From Anaerolineales bacterium (GTDB lineage Bacteria; Chloroflexota; Anaerolineae; Anaerolineales; Villigracilaceae): a stretch of DNA of 62,267 bases. Below the pieces are notes generated by a model that searched no databases, was not told the DNA's origin, and was given only the letters and a program-made list of their open reading frames with translations. Location of the stretch: contig JADGEO010000020.1 of the NCBI GenBank assembly GCA_016744335.1, positions 1 to 62,267 of the forward strand. The letters run 5' to 3'. The stretch's first letter is position 1, and each line of letters opens with the position of its first letter. This document shows positions 7,472 through 16,389 of this stretch, in pieces. The translations under genes were made by a program, and so were the position numbers.

Positions 7472-10107
7472 TGAAAAATAAACTCAAGCGACCCATTTTA
7501 TCTAGAGCGTTAAAGCTTTTTTTTATTTTTGGCGTGGGGATAATTATTGTCACCTTTAGTTTTTCTTTCAGAGATTATATTAACAATATCTACACAGTGC
7601 GTACAGCCCAACAAGATACACAACAACACTTGGGGCAAATGATTTTTACCCAACTCACATCTCTTGAAAATGAGTTTAATAAAATTGACACCATTGATGA
7701 CCCGCGTGACCTTGACCATGCAGAAATAAGAATAGAAAAACTTTTCAAGGAAATGCAAGACACTCTGCTTATTTTACAGAATGGTGGTGAACTAAAACAA
7801 ATAATCCCCGCGAACTTCGGCGAAATGAATGAAATAGAACGAAAAATCACCTATCGTCGTCCAGAAAATGAGGGCTATCAGGTAGCGGTACTGGAACTTT
7901 CACCACGCCTCTTCGATTTGGAAGAAATCGCCAAAAAGCTCATTGCTACAGTGGATGAAAGCCTCGGCGAAAGCGACCCTAACCTAAAACTTGATGCCGC
8001 TAAAAGAACATCTCTTCTTCTCAAGCAGGCAGATACCTTCTTCTTACGCTCTCGCGAGAGCGCAAACAGAATCTATTACGACAGCAACCTAGAAATGCAA
8101 ACTACCTCTGCTGAAAAAGATAAAACCATGAGAAGAGTGGATATTATCAGTACTGCTATGGTTTTTGGGGTCATCATTTTTGGCGGCAGACTCTCTTATT
8201 CGATTTTCCAACAAATAGATACCTTGCTTAAAGAACGAAGGATTGCAGAAAACACCCTCCGTGAAGCCAAATCTCGTTACCGCACCGTAGCAGATTTCAC
8301 CTACGACTGGGAATACTGGCGCGCACCCGACGGGAATTTGCTTTATGTCTCACCCTCTTGCGAGCGTATCACCGGCTATTCAGTTGAAGACTTTTCTAAA
8401 AACCCAGATATTCTTCAAGAAATTGTCCTTTCCGAAGATAAAGATATTTGGCATAAACACGGGCAAGAAATAAAAAAAGAATATAGCCCTCAAGAGATTC
8501 GTTTTCGTATAAAACAGAAAAATGGAAAAACCATCTGGATAGAACACGCCTGCCGCCCAGTTACCACATCTTCTGGTGAGTTCGTTGGCTATAGAGCAAG
8601 CAATCGTGACATTTCAGAGAGAGTAGAAGCTGAAAACGCGCTACGCGAGAACGAAGAACTATATCGCTCACTTGTTGAAAATTCCCCAATTGGCATCCTT
8701 CTCGCAAGTCCAACTGGAGAAATACTCTCAGTTAATGAAGCCACACTCAAAATTATGGGCTCCCCCTCAAAAGAAGCCACAATGGAAATCAATCTACTCA
8801 CCTTCCTGCCTATTTCTCAAAGTAGCTTTGCCTCAGATTTTAAAACTTGCCTCGCCACAGATGAAAGAGTGGAAAACCGAATGGCATATACAAGCAAGTG
8901 GGAAAAGGATGTTTATGTCCGCTATACCCTTACGTCTATTCATGGAGCAAAAGAAGAGCCGCGGAGCATCTTAGTTCTTTTAGACGATATTACAGAACAA
9001 ACCATACGTAAAAATGATATTAAGAGACAAGTAAAAAACCTCGCCACCATTAATGCCATAAATACAGCCCTCATCACCCGCACAAACCGAGAACAAATGA
9101 TAGAAAAAGTCATAAAAGAAATTGCTAAAAATTTATCTGTCGATGCGGTAGACCTGCTCATTTTTGATGAAATTACTCTTTCGTTAACCTGCACAGCTCA
9201 ATACGGCTTTCAATTACCTTCAGGCACAAAAAGAACAGTTTTACGTATTGGCGAAGGCTACGCTGGAGAAGCCGCCCTTAAACGAGAAATCGTAGAAATC
9301 CATAACTTACCAGAGAAAAAACGTAAAAAAAGCACCCCCCAGCGTTGGGAAGATGAAAATTTCTCAACCTATATTGGGGTACCTCTACTCGTAAAAGGAA
9401 AACTAAAAGGAATTCTGGAGGTTTTTCATCGTACCGATAAAAAAAGAAGCCAAGCGTGGATGGCTATTCTCGAAACCCTTGCTCAGCAGGCCGCCATTGC
9501 CATTGAAAACCACTCACTGTTAAGCGCGTTAAGGCGCTCGAATATCGAACTTGAGTTGGCTTACGAGACCACCCTCGAAGGATGGGCGCGTGCCCTCGAA
9601 CTACGTGATTATGAGACCAAAGGACACACAGAGCGCGTTGCTAATCTAACGCTAGAGTTAGCACAAAGCTTAAGCATTTACGGGGATAAACTCGCCCATA
9701 TCAAGCGCGGTGCTTTGCTTCACGATATAGGCAAAATCGCCATTTCTGATACTATTTTGCTCAAGCCGGGTCCTTGCACCCCTGAAGAATGGGAAATGCT
9801 ATATCAACACCCCCAATACGGTTACGATATGCTCAAAGAAATTGACTACCTCAAACCTTCTCTAAACATTGTTCTTTACCATCACGAAAAATGGGACGGA
9901 AGCGGATACCCGCGTGGGCTGGCTAAAGAACGTATCCCTTTCTCTGCCCGCATTTTTGCTGTAGCAGATGTTTGGGATGCAATCATTAATGACCGCCACT
10001 ATCACAAAGCGTGGACAAGAGAAGAAGCCTTAGCGCATATTCAAGAGGAGTCAGGAAAGCATTTTGACCCACAAGTTGTAGAAGCCTTTCTGCAGATTAT
10101 GGGGTAA
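7471..10107 (+). CDS. Membrane sensor PAS-PAS-GAF-HD-GYP cyclic-di-GMP phosphodiesterase
   Basis: This 878-residue protein has a TM helix near 15-32, an extracytoplasmic mainly helical domain of about 190 residues, and a second TM near 224-245. Two PAS domains follow (about 265-385 and 393-515), then GAF (about 530-675) and a C-terminal HD-GYP domain. HDIGK is at 751, and the defining HHEKWDGSGYP begins at about 804. All diagnostic residues are present, so it should hydrolyse c-di-GMP. The ATG overlaps the stop of the upstream binding lipoprotein (TAATG), which makes a binding-protein-plus-receptor sensing pair likely. The outer helical domain resembles four-helix-bundle sensors of chemoreceptors. 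Confidence 0.9.
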   Translation: MKNKLKRPILSRALKLFFIFGVGIIIVTFSFSFRDYINNIYTVRTAQQDTQQHLGQMIFTQLTSLENEFNKIDTIDDPRDLDHAEIRIEKLFKEMQDTLLILQNGGELKQIIPANFGEMNEIERKITYRRPENEGYQVAVLELSPRLFDLEEIAKKLIATVDESLGESDPNLKLDAAKRTSLLLKQADTFFLRSRESANRIYYDSNLEMQTTSAEKDKTMRRVDIISTAMVFGVIIFGGRLSYSIFQQIDTLLKERRIAENTLREAKSRYRTVADFTYDWEYWRAPDGNLLYVSPSCERITGYSVEDFSKNPDILQEIVLSEDKDIWHKHGQEIKKEYSPQEIRFRIKQKNGKTIWIEHACRPVTTSSGEFVGYRASNRDISERVEAENALRENEELYRSLVENSPIGILLASPTGEILSVNEATLKIMGSPSKEATMEINLLTFLPISQSSFASDFKTCLATDERVENRMAYTSKWEKDVYVRYTLTSIHGAKEEPRSILVLLDDITEQTIRKNDIKRQVKNLATINAINTALITRTNREQMIEKVIKEIAKNLSVDAVDLLIFDEITLSLTCTAQYGFQLPSGTKRTVLRIGEGYAGEAALKREIVEIHNLPEKKRKKSTPQRWEDENFSTYIGVPLLVKGKLKGILEVFHRTDKKRSQAWMAILETLAQQAAIAIENHSLLSALRRSNIELELAYETTLEGWARALELRDYETKGHTERVANLTLELAQSLSIYGDKLAHIKRGALLHDIGKIAISDTILLKPGPCTPEEWEMLYQHPQYGYDMLKEIDYLKPSLNIVLYHHEKWDGSGYPRGLAKERIPFSARIFAVADVWDAIINDRHYHKAWTREEALAHIQEESGKHFDPQVVEAFLQIMG

Positions 10108-10119
10108 ATAGCTCGCATC

Positions 10120-10233
10120 ACGCGCGTTTTGGGCTTGGGTACCCTCCCCACAACGTGGGGCTTGGCGTGAGCGCATTACGCCAAATGCCAAGAAAATGAT
10201 TACCCAAAGCACGCAAGTTAAAAGCACGCGCGT
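10120..10233 (+). repeat. Structured intergenic element, copy A (114 nt)
   Basis: The element is bounded by ACGCGCGT at both ends, which can pair. Internal hairpins are CCCCAC/GTGGGG (about 10146-10160) and TTGGCGT/ACGCCAA (about 10161-10183). A longer-range helix GCTTGGGTA/TACCCAAAGC is also possible, giving a cloverleaf-like fold. The 3' part has GCACGCAAGTTAAA, shared with copies B and D. It sits between the phosphodiesterase gene and the diguanylate cyclase gene. Confidence 0.7.
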
Positions 10234-10333
10234 ACCGCTATCTCTCTGTGGACAACCGTACTGTTTAGGTATACCCCTATAGTGAAACACTTCGCTTAGC
10301 AGAGGGAATCCATCGCTCAAGTTGTAGGCAAGG

Positions 10334-13300
10334 ATGATGAACAAAAAGGAAAAAGTCTATTATTTTCTAGAACATTGCTTTTGGCAATATACTTTAGTGC
10401 CAATTGTTGTTTTTGTTTTTATTATTTTAAATTGGGTTATGTTTTCTTATCAGAAAAATGCAATAATTGAGACAAATATCATCGCGTATCAACAAACGCA
10501 ACTAGAGATTGTGCGCGGTGCCGCACGTAGCGTAGAAAATTATATTGATCATGAGTTTCAATACCACGGCCGGACAGAGATTACAGAATTTAAACAAGAG
10601 ATACTTACAAAGTCTATTGCATCCATTAACCACCTCGAAAAGGGAGATGGCTGGGTTTACGCACCAGAATACATTATTTTTGGTTTAAGTGAAGATTTGC
10701 CTGAAGAGTATTTTGGCAAAAGTATGGCTGAGATTTTCGAGCTTCAAAGAGTTAACGGAGCCAGTCATTATGAAGAAATGGCATCCGATATCAGTGAAGC
10801 AAAAGAAGGAGTAGGGTGGTATATCTGGTCGCTAGAGAAAGGCAAAGAAATTGTAGCGTGGACTCCTGTACGGGTAGGTGAATATACTTGGACGATTGGA
10901 TTATCTACTCTACTGTCTGAAATTTTAGATACAACTGGTGCTACGGAGCAAATCTATACCTTAAATATAACAGCAGGGCTAGGGACTTTTATAGTTTTGG
11001 GCTTATTGGTAATTTGGGAATTTAGTGCAATACACCAAAGAAAATCACAAAAAGAACTTGTGGCAGAAAGGGCGCAACTTTTATCTGTTTTTGATAGCCT
11101 TGATGAGATTATCTATGTTTCAGATCCTGAAACTTATGAGATTTTATATGTAAATCAGGCGGTGCGAAATACTCTTCAGAAAGAGTTGGTTGGAGGAATT
11201 TGTTATAAGGAATTTCAGGGCTTAGAATCCCCCTGTGAGTTTTGCACCAATAAAATTATTCTGAAAAAAAAACCAGCACCTCACCGCTGGGAACATCATA
11301 ACCTTGCACTTGGTAGAGACTATAAAATTGTCGATCGCATCATTAAATGGCCCGATGGACGTGATGTGCGATTTGAATTTGCCCAAAACACTACCGAGCA
11401 TAAAAAGGTACTAGAAGAATTGCAAGTAAGAAAAAACCTTTTTACGAACTCCTTTAAAAGCTCCTCTACGGGCATGGTAATGACGAGAATGAATGGGCAT
11501 TTTTTACTTGTGAATACTGCCTTTTGTAAAATGCTTGGGTATTCTAACGCTGAACTTCAAAAGAAAACCTTGCGAGGGGTTACGTATTCTGAAGACGCAC
11601 AAAAAAGTGAGGTATATACCCGTAGTTTGGTTGATGGAGAAATAGATTCCTATGATAGTGAAAAGCGATATGTCAGAAAAGATGGCTCAATCTTCTGGGC
11701 TAACGTTAGAGTATCTGCTGTAAGAGATGAAGATGGTAATTTGCAATATCTCTTTAGGCATATTTTGGATATCACCGAGCGTAAAAAGGCAGAAGAGAAA
11801 TTGAGAGAAAGCGAAAAACGCTATAAATATCTTTTCGACTCTGCGCCAGATGGGGTCAGTATTTTAGATAAGAAAGGAAGAATTCTTGAATGTAGCCTAA
11901 GTATGATAGAGCTTTATGGATATTCTCAACCAGAGGAATTATGCACCAAGCATATTACCGAATTAATGAGCACACCTTCAACGGAGGTATTTAAGGGAAA
12001 ATTCCTAACCCTAAAGCAACTAATCCCTACAGAAGGAGAAATTCAAATTATCCAACCCAATGGAAATGTGATCGACTTGTGGAGAAAAGCATTCCCACTT
12101 ACAGATTCAAAAGGGGGGTTTAGCGGCATTTTGCTTTACGACCGAAATATCACCGAGCGAGTACGAGCAGAACAAGGGAGACGGGAAGCCTTAACCAAAG
12201 CATTAGAAGCAACACTTTCCTTACAAAAACTTAGCAACGAATTAGAGACGCGAGTTGAAGACCGCACAGCAGAATTATGCGAAAGCAAAGAGAAATACCG
12301 CCTGCTAACAGAATTAACCAAAGACGTTATCATTCGACTTTCAACAAAAGGTGAAATTTTATTTGTGAGTTCAGCCATTAAGTTTTTTGGCGGTTATGAA
12401 CCAGAAGAGGAGACCGGGAAAAATATGTCAAATTACTTCGCGCTAAAAGAAGATATTTTTCGCGCGGATGAATTACTTGCAAAAACTGTAAAAACACGAA
12501 AAAGTGGGAGATTTGAGTTTCTATTCAGAGCCAAAGATGGAAGAACTTTCCCTGTTGAGCATACCTATCTTCCTGTTATAGAAAATAATGAGGTAGATTC
12601 TATTCAACTTGTGTTGCGTGATATGAGTGAGCACAAAAAAATGGAAAATGAATTGCTAGAAAGCGAAGCTCGCTATCGGATTTTAGCAGAAAATACAAGC
12701 GATTTTGTGTGGATTGCAGATATAGAGAATTTGGCAATCACCTATGCCAGCCCCTCAGTAGAAAACTTATTGGGTTTCACACCCGAAGAAATTGTTTCTC
12801 TTCCTCTGGAAAAAAGACTGGCTCCTGAATTTGCGCAAAAAGCATTAAGAGTTTTAGAAGAAGAACTTGAGGAGAATAAAAAAGGGCAGAACCCAGAAAG
12901 AACACGAATCATAGAAAGTGGTATGTACCATAAAAAGGGGCATATTATTTGGATAGAAACGACAGCGCGTTTCATTTACGATGATACAGGAACTCCGAAA
13001 AGTCTTATGGGCGCGGCGCGCGATATTACAGAACGAAAAGAAGCAGAAAGAGAATTAAAAAAACGAGAATTTTACCTAGATGCGCTCAACGAAGCCGCTC
13101 AAATACTACTCCCTAGCGAAGAGGAAATTCCCTATCAGGCATTTCTAAATATCATCGGCCCCAGCTCACAAGCCAGCCGAGTCTACATCTTTCTCAATCA
13201 CCTTAGCCCGCAGGGAGAGAGACTAACGAGCCAAGTAGCCGAGTGGTGTGCCGATGGCATTACACCAGAAATCAATAATCCTGAATTACAAAATCTATTG

Positions 13301-14101
13301 TATGACAATTACTTCCCCCACTGGCATAAAACACTCACTGAAGGTGAGAGCATTAGCGGAAAAGTAGTCGACCTTCCAGAGAAAGAAAGAGAAATTCTTA
13401 GCCCTCAAGATATTCAAGCCATTCTCATTATCCCCCTGATCGTAGATGAAGAGTTTCTAGGCTTCATAGGGTTTGATAACTGCCTATCTGAAGAAGAATG
13501 GGGCACGGTAGAACAAAGCTACCTGCGCACCACGGCAAGTGATTTATCTCAAACCATAAAACGCTACAGCGTAGAAGGAAAACTACGCTATCAAGCTACT
13601 ATAGATCCGCTTACTCAAATTTTCAATCGACGTCACTTCTTTGAAGTTGCCCATAAAGAACTCGAACGCTCTCAACGCTATAAACGCCCTCTTTCTATTA
13701 TCATCCTTGATCTAGACCACTTCAAAAAAGTCAACGACACTTACGGTCATGGTGTAGGAGACGAAGTCCTGCGTAGAATTTCAACACTAAATAAAGAGAA
13801 TCTACGAGAAAATGATATTTTTGCTCGCTATGGCGGAGAAGAATTTGTAATACTACTCCCTGAAACGGATATAGAGCAAGCCTATCAAATGGCAGAAAGA
13901 ATGCGTGAAAAATGTGCAAAAACACCGCTCAAGATTGGGAAAAAATCTATTAACATGACCATAAGTTTTGGCGTAAGCTCTCTAGGCAAGGAAAAACTCC
14001 CTCTCGACAAATTGCTCCTTCGTGCCGATAAAGCTCTCTACAAATCTAAAAAGGGTGGGCGCAACCAAGTCACAGTTTGGGAAGAAGAGAAAAACAGCTA
14101 A
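10334..14101 (+). CDS. Membrane Cache-PAS(multiple)-GAF-GGDEF diguanylate cyclase
   Basis: This is a 1255-residue signalling protein that should make c-di-GMP from two GTP. A TM helix near 17-36 is followed by an extracytoplasmic single-Cache-like domain (GDGWVYAPEYIIFG; GEYTWTIGLS) and a second TM near 210-230. About five PAS domains follow (about 240-1010, with repeated DITERK-type ends) and a coiled linker near 620-650. A GAF domain lies at about 1020-1090, and GGDEF is at the C-terminus. The active loop is GGEEF at about 1167, with an RxxD inhibitory site (REND) five residues before it, so product inhibition is expected. It pairs with the upstream phosphodiesterase. ATGATG leaves the exact start open by one codon. 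Confidence 0.9.
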   Translation: MMNKKEKVYYFLEHCFWQYTLVPIVVFVFIILNWVMFSYQKNAIIETNIIAYQQTQLEIVRGAARSVENYIDHEFQYHGRTEITEFKQEILTKSIASINHLEKGDGWVYAPEYIIFGLSEDLPEEYFGKSMAEIFELQRVNGASHYEEMASDISEAKEGVGWYIWSLEKGKEIVAWTPVRVGEYTWTIGLSTLLSEILDTTGATEQIYTLNITAGLGTFIVLGLLVIWEFSAIHQRKSQKELVAERAQLLSVFDSLDEIIYVSDPETYEILYVNQAVRNTLQKELVGGICYKEFQGLESPCEFCTNKIILKKKPAPHRWEHHNLALGRDYKIVDRIIKWPDGRDVRFEFAQNTTEHKKVLEELQVRKNLFTNSFKSSSTGMVMTRMNGHFLLVNTAFCKMLGYSNAELQKKTLRGVTYSEDAQKSEVYTRSLVDGEIDSYDSEKRYVRKDGSIFWANVRVSAVRDEDGNLQYLFRHILDITERKKAEEKLRESEKRYKYLFDSAPDGVSILDKKGRILECSLSMIELYGYSQPEELCTKHITELMSTPSTEVFKGKFLTLKQLIPTEGEIQIIQPNGNVIDLWRKAFPLTDSKGGFSGILLYDRNITERVRAEQGRREALTKALEATLSLQKLSNELETRVEDRTAELCESKEKYRLLTELTKDVIIRLSTKGEILFVSSAIKFFGGYEPEEETGKNMSNYFALKEDIFRADELLAKTVKTRKSGRFEFLFRAKDGRTFPVEHTYLPVIENNEVDSIQLVLRDMSEHKKMENELLESEARYRILAENTSDFVWIADIENLAITYASPSVENLLGFTPEEIVSLPLEKRLAPEFAQKALRVLEEELEENKKGQNPERTRIIESGMYHKKGHIIWIETTARFIYDDTGTPKSLMGAARDITERKEAERELKKREFYLDALNEAAQILLPSEEEIPYQAFLNIIGPSSQASRVYIFLNHLSPQGERLTSQVAEWCADGITPEINNPELQNLLYDNYFPHWHKTLTEGESISGKVVDLPEKEREILSPQDIQAILIIPLIVDEEFLGFIGFDNCLSEEEWGTVEQSYLRTTASDLSQTIKRYSVEGKLRYQATIDPLTQIFNRRHFFEVAHKELERSQRYKRPLSIIILDLDHFKKVNDTYGHGVGDEVLRRISTLNKENLRENDIFARYGGEEFVILLPETDIEQAYQMAERMREKCAKTPLKIGKKSINMTISFGVSSLGKEKLPLDKLLLRADKALYKSKKGGRNQVTVWEEEKNS

Positions 14102-14127
14102 TCGCCTATTTTCTCACTCATTAATAG

Positions 14128-14133
14128 TATAAT
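14128..14133 (+). promoter_or_regulatory. TATAAT box 9 nt before miaB ATG
   Basis: TATAAT ends nine bases before the ATG at 14143. The bases between (TCCCTCCTT) hold no Shine-Dalgarno. This arrangement predicts transcription starting at or within a base or two of the start codon. Confidence 0.5.
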
Positions 14134-14142
14134 TCCCTCCTT

Positions 14143-15504
14143 ATGGAAAATACTGAAAAAAAATACCACATCTGGACATCTGGATGTCAAATGAACGTAG
14201 CCGATTCGCGTCGTCTCGGTTCATCACTCGAAAAACTTGGTTATGGGTTCACCGACCAAGCCAAAAACGCGGATGTTCTCGTCCTCAACACCTGTGTTGT
14301 GCGTCAATCGGCAGAAAATAAAGCACTCGGTTTTCTGCATTCCATCCGTCCGCTTAAAGAAAAAAATCCAGACCTTGTAATTAATTTAATGGGATGTTTG
14401 GTTGGCGTGCGCGGCACTGAGAAATTGCAAAAACAACTCCCCTTTGTAGATGTCTTCTCTCCGCCATCTGACCCGGGACCACTGATTGCCTACCTTTCAC
14501 AGGATGCGGACTACGTCGCCGAGACGAACGCGACTCGAAACAGGTTTGCCCTTATGGACGGGGAGATTCGCATCCCTGAGCATGAGCGCGGTAAACTTGT
14601 CTCTGCCTTTATCCCGATCGTATACGGATGCTCACACGCCTGCACCTATTGCATCATCCCTTACCAACGCGGTATCGAGCGCAGTCGCCCTGTAGAAGAT
14701 ATTATTACCGAAGCGCGTTCTTTAGCCGAACAAGGCGTTAAAGAAATTACGCTTTTGGGGCAAATCGTAGACCGCTACGGCAAAGACTTAGAGAATGGCG
14801 AAAATCTCGCCGATTTGCTTCGCATCTTAAATGATATTGAGGGCGTAGAGAGAATTCGTTTCTTAACCTCACACCCCAGTTATTTTGATGTAGATATTAT
14901 GCGCGCCGTAGCAGAATTAGATAAAGCAATGCCACATTTTGAAGTCCCCATACAGGCAGGTGATAATGAAGTTTTAGAGAATATGAAGCGGGGCTATACT
15001 CAAGAGGACTATCGTGATTTGATCGCTAAAATTCGAGAAGAAGTGCCTAATTGCTCTATTGCTACAGACATTATCGTTGGTTTTCCGGGGGAAACAGAGG
15101 AGCAATTTGAGCAAACGTATCAACTTCTTGCAGACCTTAAAATGGATGTGGCGCATTTGGCGCGTTATTCCCCCCGAAACAGAACCGTTTCTAAGCGTCA
15201 GATGAAAGACGATGTGCCAGACGCGGTTAAACGGGAAAGATTCCATCGCTTAGAAAGTTTGCAAAAAACGATCGCAAGTGAAATAAACGCGCGTCTTTTG
15301 GGTGAAACCCTCCCCGTTTTATTTGAGAATAAAGTCAAAGGTCGCTGGCGTGGACGTACATCTACAAATAAACTTGTTTTTGTTGAAAGCGATGATGATT
15401 TGCGCGGGCAAGTGCTTCCTGTTCATATTACCTGGACGGGACCTTGGTCTATGCAAGCTCAAATGCTCACCCAAGCACCAAGCCCTATTATTCTTGATGC
15501 CTAG
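14143..15504 (+). CDS. miaB: tRNA-2-methylthio-N6-dimethylallyladenosine synthase MiaB
   Basis: This is a radical-SAM methylthiotransferase of 453 residues that converts i6A37 to ms2i6A37 in tRNA. The N-terminal UPF0004 domain has cysteines at 15 (TSGCQMNVADS, the MiaB-type signature), 51 and 85, which hold the auxiliary 4Fe-4S cluster. The radical-SAM cluster motif CSHACTYC has cysteines at 163, 167 and 170. A C-terminal TRAM-like RNA-binding segment follows, with KGRWRGRTSTNKLVFVE. GCQMN favours MiaB over RimO or MtaB. The 3' end overlaps the convergent CPBP protease gene by 17 nt. Confidence 0.92.
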   Translation: MENTEKKYHIWTSGCQMNVADSRRLGSSLEKLGYGFTDQAKNADVLVLNTCVVRQSAENKALGFLHSIRPLKEKNPDLVINLMGCLVGVRGTEKLQKQLPFVDVFSPPSDPGPLIAYLSQDADYVAETNATRNRFALMDGEIRIPEHERGKLVSAFIPIVYGCSHACTYCIIPYQRGIERSRPVEDIITEARSLAEQGVKEITLLGQIVDRYGKDLENGENLADLLRILNDIEGVERIRFLTSHPSYFDVDIMRAVAELDKAMPHFEVPIQAGDNEVLENMKRGYTQEDYRDLIAKIREEVPNCSIATDIIVGFPGETEEQFEQTYQLLADLKMDVAHLARYSPRNRTVSKRQMKDDVPDAVKRERFHRLESLQKTIASEINARLLGETLPVLFENKVKGRWRGRTSTNKLVFVESDDDLRGQVLPVHITWTGPWSMQAQMLTQAPSPIILDA

Positions 15505-16330
15505 CTTGCTGCTTGCTATTTCCTAGTTTCCATTTTGTAGCATAAGCAAGAATAATGGCTGTTAACACCCCAACTAGCGTTGCAATAATATAAAGTTGAG
15601 CATTAAATTGAGCTTCCGCAACTCCTTCAAAAGCGGAGGTCATTGTCTCGCTTGTGAACAATAGAGTTGCCCAGAGATTGTCGGCATTATGTAAAATAAT
15701 ACCTCCAACCAATAAACTGTTCCCTGTTTTGTTGTATACCCAAGTCATAATTATTGAGAGAACAATTTCTCCGAGTATATAAAGGGGGAGAAATCTAAAT
15801 CCCATTTGATGGTGTATAGAACCCTCTTGAAAAAAAAAGGGCAAATGCCACAATGCCCAAATAACGCCAATAATCACACTTGCAGAGATTGCTCCTTTTG
15901 TCTTCTGCAAATTAGGCAAAGCGAAGCCTCGCCAACCAAACTCCTCGCCTAAAGGACCGCCAACGAGCGTAATGAAAAAAAACACAGGAATTAAATGCCA
16001 CTCTTCTCTGATAAACCTAAAGCTGGGGAATTCCCCGCCTAAAAAAGTGTTAAGAAGAACGGCTATTAATCCAATAAACCCTGTGAAAAAAAGAGCTACA
16101 CCCCACCAACGAAAGCCCACTCTCCAGCGGAGTGCGCGTTGGGTTAAATCTTCAAGCCCTTCTTTGCCTTTTGTTAAAGCGATGATGATAACACCTGCGA
16201 TAGAAGGACCAAAAACAAAAAATCCTGAGCCATTTGTATACCAAGGAAACCAACTAATTAATATCGTTAACAGAAGAAAAATGATGAATGCGTTTTTCTT
16301 TGCCCATTCTCGTTTAAATAAGTTTGTCAT
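15488..16330 (-). CDS. CPBP-family (Abi/CAAX) intramembrane protease
   Basis: This is a polytopic membrane protein of 280 residues with about seven or eight hydrophobic segments. The family's catalytic motifs are present: EEFGWRGFALP near residue 127 (EExxxR), WALWHLPFFF near 158 (HxxxF), and a later LVGGIILHNADNLWA with His and Asn. Such proteins cleave substrates within the membrane or act in peptide immunity and processing; the substrate here is unknown. A GAAGGGAT site precedes the ATG. It is convergent with and slightly overlaps miaB. Confidence 0.85.
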   Translation of the reverse strand: MTNLFKREWAKKNAFIIFLLLTILISWFPWYTNGSGFFVFGPSIAGVIIIALTKGKEGLEDLTQRALRWRVGFRWWGVALFFTGFIGLIAVLLNTFLGGEFPSFRFIREEWHLIPVFFFITLVGGPLGEEFGWRGFALPNLQKTKGAISASVIIGVIWALWHLPFFFQEGSIHHQMGFRFLPLYILGEIVLSIIMTWVYNKTGNSLLVGGIILHNADNLWATLLFTSETMTSAFEGVAEAQFNAQLYIIATLVGVLTAIILAYATKWKLGNSKQQARHQE

Positions 16331-16389
16331 TTTTTATCCCTTCTTCGGGAATTAGCATCAAGGTAATTTTCTCCCTGACTCCCTAATTC

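Noticed and set aside
10120..10233. c-di-GMP riboswitch (GEMM) between the signalling genes
   Set aside because: Only short coincidences such as ACGCAA match. The GEMM core and tetraloop receptor pattern are absent, and other copies lie next to unrelated genes.
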